From positions 3,787,001-3,851,000 of the forward strand of contig OX419758.1 in NCBI GenBank assembly GCA_948567375.1: a stretch of 64,000 nucleotides of DNA, read 5' to 3'. The position numbers were made by a program, and so were the translations under genes. The notes below the pieces were generated by a model. The model did no database searches. It saw only the letters and a program-made list of their open reading frames with translations, and was not told where the DNA came from. The stretch comes from Lunularia cruciata. Lineage: Eukaryota; Streptophyta; Marchantiopsida; Lunulariales; Lunulariaceae. This document shows, in pieces, positions 45,776 through 58,535 of the stretch; the stretch's first letter is position 1; each line of letters starts with the position of its first letter.

Positions 45776-47469
45776 TCTTCCAACCTTCAACTGGACAGAT
45801 AGAGCGAAGTCTTAATGGCACTTTCACTTTATAGATAGAAATCTTTTACAAAACCTTCTGAATAAACAATAAAAAGCAAACGGATTTCATAAAAGATACC
45901 GATGGATGTGGATACTCGTGCCATCTGTTACTTGCTAAACATAGCGCAACTCACGACTTAGTGGCTGAAAATTAAGACAAATAATGTGATGTCACTATAT
46001 ATAGATCACATACTCGCTTTCTATCAAGGTGGACTTTCAGGTGGTATCAGAAAATATTGTATTTGGTCAATGATTCATTCAAGATCCATACATACATGAC
46101 CTTCACATGGTCGGCACTTTTTTCCTGCTCGAAATTCAGAACGGCCTTCACCAGATGCGGATGTTAGAAGCTGACAGACTTTGTCAAAGTCTCTTGAAAG
46201 GAAAAGCTAACATGACAATAATATCCAAATTACTGAAGAGCATTTGTATACATGCATGTGGCCGAATATTCATATGCCTGCTCTTTCCAAAGTTGTCACT
46301 TAAAGTTTTATTCAATTTACAGCATGCAATTTCTGTTCCATTATCTTACAAGCAAGAGGTCAAGCCTTGTATAGCGATATTCAAAGTACTATTGAGGACA
46401 TAGAATGACAATCCCGTTTTACTCTCGGTAGATGCAATGATGCCTGCGTCCCGACCTCAAGAATGCACTCATGCAGGTTTAGCAGATACGCAACTTTTAG
46501 AAAATGACTGGTATCCAGAGTTTGGGTTTGGTCGATTGCAATTTTTATTTAGGATTGCACCTATCGAACGTAAAAACATTTTAAAAGGTTTATATAATAG
46601 TAGTAATAGAAAGAAATTTTATGCGTACCGTTGGCGGATTCCTTTTGATTTATGACGAGGGCAATTTATTGCACTCTATCCTGTGTATTCTGTTTTTTCC
46701 TCGAACTAATCATACTTGTAGAGAATGTGAAAAACGAGCTAAATAATATTCAACAAAGAAAAAAGAGAGAATGCAACAAAGAATGCAAGGATCTAAAAGT
46801 GCAAAGGAAAAGAGAGCAAGAGGATCCATGTAAAGTGTAAAGTCAAAACCAAAGAAATCTGACTGACCGTCTAAACTAAGGTATCCTTGAAAAGAAAGTT
46901 AATGTTGAATGTTATGATATATGTCCTTTGCTATCAATGGGCGGAAGTATACTAGACAGACTTGAGAGGAGTCCTTTGCAAGCTATCAAATTACCTTTCA
47001 GAAAAGCTTCGCACGTTAATTGAAATTTCATCAATTCGTACAATACTTTATGGAAAACAGAAAAGAACTGTTTCAAAGCGTGATTTGATTAAGACATCCA
47101 AATAAAAAAATATCTGCATAGCAATTCTCCATGTTATATGGTATTTAATTGAAGATGATTCTAAATTACAAAAAGAAGAAAAGAATACAGAATTAAAAGG
47201 GGTGATCTCTTCAGTTCATACAGAAATTGTTGAATATATCTTTATCGATAAATGAATGTTGATCAATATAGACCTTAAATAGTGGTTTACGTAGTATAAG
47301 AGGAGAAAGGAGACCACGTTGGACAACAAGAAAGATGGTAAAATGAAATTTAAGGATTGTTATGAGAAATATACACTCTAACCCGAGCTATGCAAATCAT
47401 ATGGTCTATAAACTATTAGAGCATCTGGAGAAACGTAACACTTGTGATTGCTCTCTTATGTATTGCATC
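45776..47469. other. AT-rich non-genic stretch
   Basis: No gene supported. A 72-codon plus-strand frame at 46437 ends with a basic/aromatic run (RKKFYAYRWRIPFDL), but nothing around it supports a gene. The rest is AT-rich with scattered stops. Confidence 0.4.
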
Positions 47470-48370
47470 AACTAGAACTCTCTACAGAACAATAGACACC
47501 TGCTATCTAAAATATATTATGAAATATGAGAGTGACAGTAGTATCCTTGACATCTAATATGATATGCTCTTACGTTCACTTACAAATATGTCAAATGCCA
47601 TATCAATAGCTCCATATTTCCAAGGTTAGAACAAAGAAGTGATCCCACTGCATACTTCTATAATTGGGGATCTTATCTCTTGCTGCCATCCAAGAGAATG
47701 AGTATCACTCCTTCCAAAATATGTATCATGTGTAATGTTTGTAAATACAACATCCACTATTATCATTTGACCATCTCGGACCAAGTGTAGGTCTGCTTTG
47801 ACCCACATCATCTACAAAACATACCAATACTCCCTCCAAGTAAGTTATACACTCATTGGTACCATAGCACAAGAACCACTATATCCCCGATAACATAATA
47901 TGTTGCTATCCTTTGTCCTCTAAAACCGTATCATATGGACCATTGCTACATCTAGTGTAGAACCACACTCATAAGTAAATAATGAAAATGCAAGTGGGTG
48001 GACAAAACATAAGGAGAACCCCATTGTGTTAGAGACAATAGTTGGTATGAGTCAAAATACCCTAATGCATAGGTGAGCTAGGCTCCAAGAGCAAAACTCT
48101 ACACCAAGGCAGAAACAAAGAATATACCCTAGAATGCATCATTTAAGGATGTGATGATGTGTCAACTAAGAGAGAATGTACCATGTGCTGAAATTATTGC
48201 TCCATTAAGAAAGACTATAAGCATGTGGTCCAATCCAAAGGTAAGGAAGTAAAGAATTGAAGGTTATTTAATGCCTTGTGAGATAGACTCTCTATCTCTA
48301 GTATGCCACAATAACACCTAAAGAGAAAATGATCCCTTTTTCATCTTGGTCACGGATGTCTCCAATTCGA
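47470..48370 (-). mobile_element. Non-LTR retroelement copy C, fragment
   Basis: This segment is homologous to 29700-30600 of copy B in the same orientation: shared phrases include gacacctgctatctaaaata/gacacacgctgtctaaaata, gtagaaccacactca-aagt and agactataa. It covers the C-terminal zinc/endonuclease-like part only. It is the most diverged of the three copies and richer in A and T, so probably the oldest. The family tail is not clearly recognisable at its 3' end. Confidence 0.72.
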
Positions 48371-51300
48371 ACATCAATATGGATGTCTATATTGTATTGT
48401 TATTTGCGTTACAGATGTGTATTTCAACTCTATTTGATAAATTATATTGGCTTAAAGTGTTCTAGATTTAAAAGGAGTTCCCTTTAATACATACCTTCAA
48501 GAGAGAACGTTGTAAGAACATTGTGAGGGTGTGTTTGAGACTCTCTATCAAAATGTAGAATGTGTGACAAAGATCTCAAGCACTCCAATTGAATGAGACC
48601 ATAATAATAATACAGTTTATAGAAATTTTCACAAAGAGAATAATTAAAACAAGCAAGTTAGATAATCTATCGAATTAAATACTGGAAAATTTTTCAAGTA
48701 AGTGGAATCACCTTGTTAGATACCTATTAATTATTATAAATCACCTAGTTACATACCCCGTAATTTGTATAGTCCATCATAAACCTTTGTTATGGACCAT
48801 CTATCAAACACACCCTTTGTATCACGTTTATGCTAAATATGTTCGACTAATCATGGAGACACAACAATTTACATTCGATTTGAAATGAGACCATCGTTCT
48901 CTTGCCTGTTTTAAACTAGATTACATGAAATCCTCACTGAAATTCTAAAACTCGAAGACAACGACGACCAGACATGGAAATCCAAACCATGCGTCTCTCG
49001 CCCATGTTAAAACTTTGTCCAGTACTACACGCAATTTAGCTCCTCGCATGTGTTTCGACGGACTTCAAGCTACGATTCAGTCATGCTCAAGTAACTCGTT
49101 ACTTGAGCTCCAAAGCAGTAACTTGACGAGATGAGATGTGACACTGTGGATCTACAAGCTGCCACTGAGGTGAGAGAGACAACAACAAGAGAGACATATC
49201 TACACAATCTAAATCTTGCACACTCCTACAAAGGCTACAGATCCTCATGTATTACTCATAGCCACTGAATACTGGCCCATATTCTTTGGAGAAGATTGGA
49301 ATGTTGGAGATCCTTAGACTCTCGTGGTCTCAAAGGGGAAGAATTCTGTGTAGACGAATTGAAGCCGAGGAAGGCGGTTTACAATTATTTGGTCGCGGCG
49401 GTGTTTTCGCCGCCACTTTGGTAGTAACCTTTCGTCGCGAGTAACTTTTGTCTTTTACCGGAATTCATCCTTGGACTAAGCTAAGACCCTCGACCCAACT
49501 ACTTTAAGCTGAATTTGTATTTAATACCACAGTACTGTAGTTACTTGTGATTCCATGCCTTAGATGGAGACCGCATCCAAATTCAAAAGGAAATTTCACG
49601 GGATATTTATAATCAAATTTCCAATAATAACACAATTAGTAACTTAAAGAGATCACTATAGAATGAACGCAAAGAAGAAAGAATTTCAAATTAGAAGTAT
49701 GGATCGGACATAAAATTTGCCCGTTAATTTCAAGGTGTTGAGCATTAGTTCTAACCTCCTTTGGAGCTTGGACTACAGGGGTCTCAAAACGTCTATTATG
49801 GACAATTGTAAAATACTAAAATTGTAAAATTCTTTCTAGATATTCTGGAAAGTATTAGAAAATGTGCGAGGAAATGTCAATACAATTTTAGAATGCTGCG
49901 GGTTTGCCCATAGATTCATCTATCTCTTTTACTGATTACTCCATTAAATTTTGCAAAAGAATTCAAAAGTCTACTTTATAACTATCAAATTGACTTGATG
50001 AAAAATCATTCTTTATTAGTTCGTCGATCCAATTCTGCGGGAAGATTCATAGATTCATTTAGCTCGATTTCATATTGATTTCCTAAAATATCATTTTTGT
50101 AACGATGTCGAAAATTTCTGAATAAAAAATCCCCCAATGTTGTCTAAAAGCATATTCAAGGCTCATTTTTTTAATCTAATTAATGTGTTTTAAAAAAAAG
50201 AACAATAGTTCGAGAGTGGAAATAAGTCAAAGCCAACACTGGATTTATTAAAGCAAAGTAGGAAAAAAATAATATGAGATTAAGTACCTGATTCCACCAT
50301 AAGTAGACCCATTCACGATACGATCGAAGTTTAGACTAGCGAATCCACGGTAATTACGTTAAGTTACTAAGACAAAGTAAAATGAAATGTTTACACAACC
50401 AACAAATTGCTCGCGACGAAATGGTTGCTACCATATGACCACGACCAGACGGGCTTCGCCGAAGTGACCGGACAGTGGACACCGAGAGGCCCAACCCGAG
50501 CCGGGCCACCATATCCATTTAAAGCCTTTTTCAGACAGAGAGGATAGAACGAGAAACATGCGTCGCTCTGCAGTCCATTGGGTTCAAACGCCTGCGATAA
50601 ATTTGGCTGATCTTGACTGATTTGTGTCCAGTGGAAGACGCAGAGCAACGAGCCACCCAGGAAGGATAGATATGGGGAGTGAATCGTAATATCAAAGTTG
50701 AAATCCAAGCTTTCCTACCTTCTCTGGTGTAGTTGGATCGGGTCAACTTGTAGCGGATGTTTTGATTTCGTTCGGTTTATGGCTACTTCTACAAGCCCTA
50801 GACTGTAAAAATTGTGAGTATTTTGTTCCGGTGCCCCATAAAAATTTATATGATCTCCCATATGTTTTCATTGCGGAATGTTTATGGCCACATAAATGGT
50901 TTAACTGAAACGAGAAGAATGACGAGAAGTGCCAATTTCACTACGAAGCTAATCCAAGCTGCCCCTACATCCTCCGATGTAACTAGGCAACTGTAGTGAC
51001 TGTTTCAATTTCGTCGAACTCTAAACGAGAAGAAGTAAATGAAATTGAGATTTTCGCTTTTTATGTTGCTAGACGTGATGTAGCACTTCACATTGACGTT
51101 AGATGCAGTGTTGTTACTATATGTTCTACTACGCGACACTTCTGTAGACGCACCAGTATACTAGTAAAGATTTCGACTGTAGATGCGAGTTTAGCGTTGG
51201 TCATTTGCACTTGTCTCGCCAGACCACTTCCAATGGAGAAGTCTCGACTACCGCGCATAGTCCATTTGACTACCACGGGGTCCTTGGGATAATAACCACT

Positions 51301-54300
51301 CTCTGATGCAGTTCGCAGTAGATTTTACTTTCTAAGTCTATCAACAAGTTAAATTCGAAATCGAGAGCACTCAACTTGAATCCAAACTGGAAATTCTTAT
51401 ATGAAACGTTTGAAAAGCATTTGTACAGTCCAAAAACGGATAGTAAACACAATATGTAGAAAGGTCTGGGAAGTGCCGTTACCAAAACGATAGCGATCAA
51501 AGCAACCCCGAGGAAAACCTGGATCCAGGCTTTGACGATTTTGCTCAAGTTGGATCGTCGAAAGAAGGAACATAGGATTGTCGAATGACTTCTTCTAAGA
51601 ATAGGTCAAAAGAAACAACATTGTTGAATGATGGGGAACAGAGACGTTTCGTATACTAGCTACTAGTCAAAGGTAGACAAAATAGGCATGGCGTACTGCT
51701 TACACTGCTTCCTCAGGTTCACCACTAGACCTCCTATTGCCTTCAAACATCATAGACAATTCGTTCTCCTCTCCTAGTTGATCTCGTGGAAATCTGGGGT
51801 GGGTGTAATTTTCCCGTCTCCAGGCAACCGGTAGCCCCGGTAATTCACGGCAGCCTTCTGGGGAGCCATAAGCGGTTGGTGATAAGACCACCTTTTGTTT
51901 CTCCCAGGAGCTGATGAGTCGCAAGACGTAATTCCCTCCGAACTGTAACTTCACAGATTACATGAACATCTCATGAGCTGATCTTGGGTGAGAGAGAGTC
52001 CTCCTTCAGACTTAGATTATATCTGATGTTGACTCCTTGTAGTGCTATCCGTTTGTACTAGTATAGTATGTTGACTTCATGTGTAGAGGCCCTGAAGCTG
52101 TTTGTCAAACCTTTATATGGAAACCCTTTTTTTGGTTGGATCTGAAACTCTCATGCCTTCACTGCAATCATCGATGTAGGAAAGCCTAGAATCCAACACC
52201 AGTCTAGGGATCGCACCAATGGTTGGAAAGGATACACGGTAAGATGGGTGATCTCCAAATTCAGGAAAGCTCCAAATATGTCAGGTCGTGACTGCGCGAA
52301 CAAAGATGCCCGATGACTGTGTCTGTGTCTTTGTCTAGTCGGCACCTTCAAGCTGATTTTGCTTTTTTACCTTGCGATGTCCTCCAGTTCTCTGTACAGC
52401 ATGATAGTTTGCCATCTTCAAGAAGTTGTGAAGCCTACGATAGAGTTGTTAGAATTTAAAAAACAGAGCGCTGAAAGGAGTGAGAATTTCCCTTTTCGGA
52501 GCAAACTTTCACTGCAAGATGAACTGTTGAGCTGAGTTGAAATCAGATAAAGAATACAATATTGAGCCATACGCTAGGAATCCTGCGGAGTTGTCCTAGT
52601 GTCCAAGAGGTGCTGAAAACAGTACTCATCAGCACATGTAGAATTGACACTCTAAAGATTCCAACGACGAAGAAGTCCATACAAGGTATCCATCATGAAG
52701 GTTGACATAAACGATGGGCAAACTTGAAGGAGCATGTGAACGACGTAAACTTGGAGTGAAGCAGCCCCTTTAGTTCCTCCAATTTAGTCAGAAACGTAAA
52801 CGAGTTCTGTGTTGCTTGGAACCGGGTCCTTCTCTAATTTTACGTGGGACGATAGTCTTGACACCAAGGAATGTAATGCAGTAGGCCAGAGGGATGGATT
52901 TTCCATTTGCGAAGATGTCAAACTTCCAACAATGGTTACCCACTTGAAGGAGGTGTCCAAAGGCATCAGACTCTGGCCATGTTCCCTTCCACAACCCTGA
53001 AACTTCTCCAATGACCTCGGTGATTAGAGAAGATTTGCCAAAAGCCAAAACTTCTGAAACTCCAAAGTTCTGAAATCACAGCAGAATAGTATATCGTATT
53101 CAAAGTTTAGGGCTCGTTTTGAGTGATATAAACATCGTTGAAAGCAACACATCAAAACTTCAATTAAACTTGATCAATGTGGTTCATAGCTCAACCATTT
53201 CTGTCCGGTAAGCATGTCTGCGCGCAGAGTCGATTATGAATAAATTGCAAACTAGGACCTCTTTGTGATGGAATCAGAATACTCGTTTGCATTTCCAGGT
53301 GTAAAGTTGAGTAACCATCCACTAATGATTTATACACACTTATTAACTACCGTAGGACATGAATGAGACACATGAGAGATATTCTAAAAGAAAGGAATTA
53401 TTTAATTTTCAAGAATACCTCCTTGGGATTTGGGAGGGTTTAAATGCCGCGGTTGTTTTTGGATACCATTTGTATTTGCAGGTGAATCAATGAGCTGTTT
53501 TACATGGTGATAATCTGTCCATTTAATTTGAATTAATATTCGTGACATTTGCGCTAATATTGGTGCGTATCTTCGAGTTTTACAGCTGGCGTTCATATTC
53601 AGAGATTTTTCTTTTCCTCTGGCAACAAACAATATAAATATCTCGAGTTTCTCCCACCCTAACAAAGACCTAACCTCTCTCACATTCCTATAGGAACTAA
53701 CAGTATGATTCTCATTCCAGAAATTTTTAGATAGTCAAATCTCAAACATGAAAATCTTATAATCGCTATGTAAATCTCAATGTGGCTTTTCAGGTATCAT
53801 GATACAGTATATAATCAATTCTTAATTTTCACGTTATGAATCTGAAATTCACGTAGGAAGGATTTTCCTGTACTTAAGAGTGATTACTTAGCACTTTGCA
53901 TGAGACGACATAAGACCCGATGAAACATATTACATGGTCCAGAAATCAGACATGGGATCATAGTTCACTGTTCAACGAGTATATCCAGATCAAATCATTA
54001 TAGAATAAACTTCAAATATTAAATCAGATCATTAAACCACAAAGAAGTAAATCAATTAAAATCCATTTTATTTTCAAATTAAATCACATAAAAAGTGGTG
54101 GTGCTTCTATATAGGGGATCTCTTTAGATTCGGATGGCATAAAGTTCATGAAATAGGACCGTAGTAGACAAATGCAAAAAAACGAGGATCTTGCACCTTC
54201 ATGGGAATTATTGTCATCGATCACCCAAGTAAGTCCTTTATCTTTTCTTCCACATCTTCAAGAACTCGATTCTCGAGTGTAAAGCACCCTTTCGCATGAC

Positions 54301-55117
54301 GAAATTGAGCTCCCATCCTTTTGTCAAAAGCCAGCCAAATAATGGTGACTACGATACCATGGTTTGCAAGATCCATCCTAGTACTCCTACTCATGCCACT
54401 ACTCCTACTCCAGGACGTGGGTACGAACGATGGATGGAAAGAGGACCCAATTCACCACCACCTAGAGAAATAGTTGGTTGTGAGAAAGTGCTTGAAGTCA
54501 GAAGATGGATTGATTCAGAAATGAAAGAGAATCTTGGGAGACTCGTAAAGAGGTAAAGTGATCGTTTGGGAGGATAACCGTTCACGATTTGTGTGTAAGA
54601 GGGCTTTTAGCACGGCCAGGAGAGCCGGGATAGTCGATGAGATTTGCAGTGCACAGTCACAGAAATGGCTCGTCGACGACAAAACTGCCAGAAGACGTTT
54701 GCAAATACGCGGGATCTCGTCGTCGCCAGGTGTGACCGGAGTGGAGTGGAGTGGAGTGGAGGGGAGGGGCCTGAGTGAGATCCAAATTACCTGGAGGCTC
54801 GGGGAGGAAGGTTTGGGCTCTCTCTCGCCCCCATCTAAATATGATGGAGTTGGGGGATGAGTAGAGAGAAGAGTATCAGCTCGGTGTTCTCCGAGTTCCT
54901 TCTCCTCCTCTAGCGCAGTGGCTGAGGTCCGAACCGTTGGAGAATGGCCGCCTGATACAATTGGTGCAGTTGACACTTTCTGACACCGGGGACCAAATTG
55001 TCTACTCTAGTTTAAACCGCGACGTGTGCGTGAGGTAGTTGAACTTCAGGAGAAGAGGGCTGCAAGGCGTCGAGTCTCTCACTCGTTGCTGTTTTCAGGT
55101 CCTGGCCTTGCAGAAGG
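48371..55117. other. Long non-genic stretch upstream of the haloperoxidase
   Basis: No supportable gene over 6.7 kb. Two overlapping minus-strand frames at 52784-53048 look mildly protein-like (VSGLWKGTW; FDIFANGKSIPLAYCITFLG) without a recognised family, and a hydrophobic minus-strand frame lies at 51270-51548. A GC-rich hairpin-like phrase (ggcggtgttttcgccgcc) is near 49396. A (GTGGA)4 run lies at 54741-54760. The last kilobase is more GC-rich and probably contains the haloperoxidase promoter. Confidence 0.4.
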
Positions 55118-58100
55118 ATGCCGGGAAGAATAGCTCTGCTCGCTCTGAGTGCCATTTTGGTACTCAGCTGCTGTACCCACACGGTTCGTGTTGCTGGTCA
55201 AGGAATTGAGGGCGTCGATAACGTAATTACTCAATGGAATGTCGTGACGCAGCGGGTATTCGATTCTTACCGTTGTGCGGCTATTTCTGCACACTCTTGG
55301 CTAATTTTGTTCAGTAAGCTTTAGACTGAGTTGATTTTCCCCAGGAGAACTAGCCCAGTTCTTACTTATCTGCATTCTTGTTGCTACTTCTCTGCACAGC
55401 GATGCAATTGCGTTCCCTAGTTTCATCCCAACACCTCGTAGTTCCCCTTTCCCTGCCAATCACTGTGCAAGCTAACGTAACGTACGAAACGTTCAGTGCA
55501 AATTTGCAAGGTAGTGCTGGCCTGTTGTTACTCGCAGAAGTGGTCTCTGTTTGTAGTAGGAGGTGTTCGTTGACGAGCTTGGAAATTTACTTCCATGTGG
55601 GATTGGTCGATGTTTTCAGATTATCCGACTGCTAGCGCTTCCCAATCAAATTGCGGGCCGAGTGTACCTTGAAGTCCATCTTCCCCAGTATTTGGCCCTC
55701 CAATCTGCGTATAAGAAGAGACCTTCGGTCGCTCATCCAGAAGCAGCTGCCCACTATGCTGCCCACTTTGTTTTATCCGAGTAAGTGTAGGTCAGTGTCA
55801 TGGAATGAATCTCCATTGGAATTGAAACCGATACCAGTCGCTGAACTTTTTTGCGTTGGAGTTTACAGGTTGAGTGTGTGGACCTGAGATTGGAAATTAA
55901 CAGGCCTTTCGAAATTTTTGCGCAGGCTCTTTCCTTGGCAACAATCCCCAATTTTTGACACCTTTATCGCCTCGAAAATCAGCGCGTTGGGGCTATCCGA
56001 GAGGGAAGACAGAGAGGCCGAGAGGACCGGCGTCTCAGCCGCTGCTAAATTTTTGAAATCAAGGTAAATACCGTTATCTTACCTTTGGGTCCGCACGAGA
56101 CAGTGTTTTCTAGCCAACGTGTACTATAATAACTGGTGGATTGCTTCTATTTGCACCGTGTATCAACAAATCCGTCAATTTTACAGTTTTTATTCACTAT
56201 ACACTTGCAGTCTTGAGAAGGAACACAGCAGTCGAAACCCGGAAATAATTATGACCGTTGCTCCAAAAGGACCTCCAGTTTCGAGGGGAACTTGCCAGAA
56301 CCTCAGTGTTCTTGATTGATCCTAACCCTGCAAACTCTCGATGGAACAGGCAGAACGATGGCAGCCAACGATGGGCCAACTTCAAACCAGCTCCGGCTAA
56401 TGGTCCAACCGGAGCTTATCAGTTCACGCCCAATCAGACGTTTGCTCTTTACCCACAACTAGCAACTACGCGACCCGAGGTGATCAGGGCTGCCTCGGAT
56501 TTTGACACATTTGGAGGTCCCCCAGCTATCCCCAGCGCCAAATACAACTCGGATTACCAAACACTCGCTACCATCGGAAATGCTGCATCCCCACTTCAGA
56601 CTGATTTCCACAAGCAGACTGCAAGATTTTGGGAAGATGGCAGCAGTATGCTACTCAACTTACCAGTTCCCTTGAAATCGAATTGCTAAATGTTGTGTCA
56701 TGGCAGCACGATTGATTGTCTAGCAGTAGCAAATGCAACTTTTCACGCAATGTGAATAATCGATTTTTGTTGACTGCGAGGGATGGTACTTTGATCCTTT
56801 CTTTCCCCACGCAGACACGTCCGGTATCGTTGGCCATTTCTTCAACATGAGTCTGGCAGTAGCTGGTCCCCAGATCTCCCTCAAGGACACAGCCAAGCTT
56901 TTTGCCAAGCTCTCCGTCTCTCACTTCGACGGCGCTATCGCTGGGTGGTTCCAGAAGTACAAGTACCTCTTCTGGCGTCCAATCACTGCTCTCAGGTCTC
57001 TCTTCATTCCAATCTTTTCATGTCATTGGCGAAACTTCAATTTTGAAAGTCCATCCTATTCCGTGTAATTCATCAAAACCCTTTGAGCTCATACCAGTTC
57101 AGTTCAACACTTTCGATGTTAGCGGAGGTACGATGTACTGCAGATGGCAGGAGGCCACGGATCAAGCCCAAGACTTTAGGAAGATGAGGGTTCAGCTGGC
57201 TCCAATGTGGTCTAACTGGTGGTGTGATCTCGATCTTTTGTGCATTGCAGACAAGGAGAAGAAACTCACGGGCCTCTCCCGACTTACGAGACCTACCTGC
57301 GCACACCTGCACATCCCGAGTACCCAAGCACGCACTCCGTTAACGCTGGAGCGTGGGCTGCGATCGTGGCCAAAACTCTCGGCATTTCAACGACTACCGA
57401 AATCAAACCATTCTCGGTGGCAACGGAGGGGTACTTCCTACCCAACAGAAGTTACAAGACCCTCGAGGCACCTAGCGTCGAAGTTTACCTCAGCAGGTAC
57501 GACGACTCAAATATCCTAGGCATCACTGCTAAGATCTCTGTTGCTTCAAGTTCACGCAATCTTAGTGTGACACAACGGATTGACGTCCTATTACCTCATC
57601 CAAGGGTCTGAAAATTTCGGAAGTATCTGATTGCAATGTCTTGGTAGTATGTGGAGGTAAGGAATACATACTCTCCTAAGAGTTTTGGAGTTCAAAAGTT
57701 CGATGCTTATCCGGTCAAACATGCGGGGCCCTCCTGCTACATCTCATGAATTGGAAAGTCATGTCTTATTCGCATCGTCCACTGTGTGACTAAGTGAAGG
57801 GATTGATGAGTCCATGACATGTGGACACGCCGTTCACCACATCCAATTTGTTAACATCAAAATATGCTCAATCACTCATGCAACGTGTTTAGGAGAACTA
57901 TGTCTATGTAAACAGGATACAGTTATGGTTCCTTTAACGATAGTACGCGTCGTCGGCTCCAATTTGGTTTAGACATTAGTAAAAACGATTGCGGACATAC
58001 TCGATATGAGTCACGACTTGCATGTCCTAATAGTTCATGCCTAATCTACAATTGTCTCCTCCCTACGTTCTCCCGGCTATGGCCCGCAGATCAGTATCCT

Positions 58101-58535
58101 AGAAGCTGATCCGTGACCTTGGCATTGGAGGATTCCTGTGACTGGATCCGGATGCTACAGAAACTGACGAATTATGCTCTTCTGCAGAGTTTATGGAGGC
58201 GTCCACTTCCCCAAGTCAGGCAAAGATGGTTTACAATTAGGAGTAAATGTGAGTCCCCCCCGGGGGTCCACACACATTATTCCTTCTCTCAAGACTCTCT
58301 GCCTGCTCTCCTTCTGTCTCAATTTCCGTCAAATAGGGTTTACATGATCGAATTGCTGTGTTTGCCAGGAGTTGTCCGAGAGAAAAGTAGTCTGTCGGTT
58401 GTCGAAGCATTTTTCCGCGTTCAATTAAGTTTATTCTGTTCATTTTGGAGATTCACTGATCAGTTGTTCACACCTGTTTTTCAGGTTGGAGAATACGTCT
58501 ATGACCATTTTGTAGAGGTTTACGGGGATTTGTAG
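55118..58535 (+). CDS. Vanadium-dependent haloperoxidase-like protein (PAP2 superfamily), eight exons
   Basis: Exons: 55118-55255, 55620-55780, 55926-56063, 56350-56645, 56815-56995, 57251-57496, 58188-58248, 58485-58535. They total 1272 nt, 423 residues plus stop, with all seven junctions in frame. A hydrophobic signal peptide covers about residues 4-24, so the protein is probably secreted or enters the endomembrane system. All five vanadate ligands of the Curvularia-type enzyme can be placed: Lys292 and Arg299 (KX6RP, ending FWRP), His333 (PSTHS, normally PSGHS), Arg387 and His393 (RVYGGVHF). FWEDG before the core and VGEYVYDHF at the end fit the family. Such enzymes oxidise halide with peroxide; relatives act as phosphatases, so activity is not certain. 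At 423 residues it is shorter than fungal chloroperoxidase (about 600). A possible AATAAA signal is at 58665-58670. Confidence 0.9.

Noticed and set aside
46437-46655. 72-codon frame ending in a basic/aromatic run
   Set aside because: Short, isolated in AT-rich DNA, no homologous motif and no neighbouring exon.
51270-51548. Hydrophobic minus-strand frame as a membrane protein
   Set aside because: One hydrophobic stretch in a 92-codon frame is not enough without family similarity or exon structure.
52784-53048. Two overlapping minus-strand frames as a gene
   Set aside because: Mildly protein-like, but no recognised family, no convincing splice partners, and the frames contradict each other.
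55256-55619. Extra haloperoxidase exons between exons 1 and 2 (e.g. the frame at 55378-55635)
   Set aside because: No frame here keeps phase with both neighbours, and direct joining of 55255 to 55620 gives a continuous sequence with family-like character.
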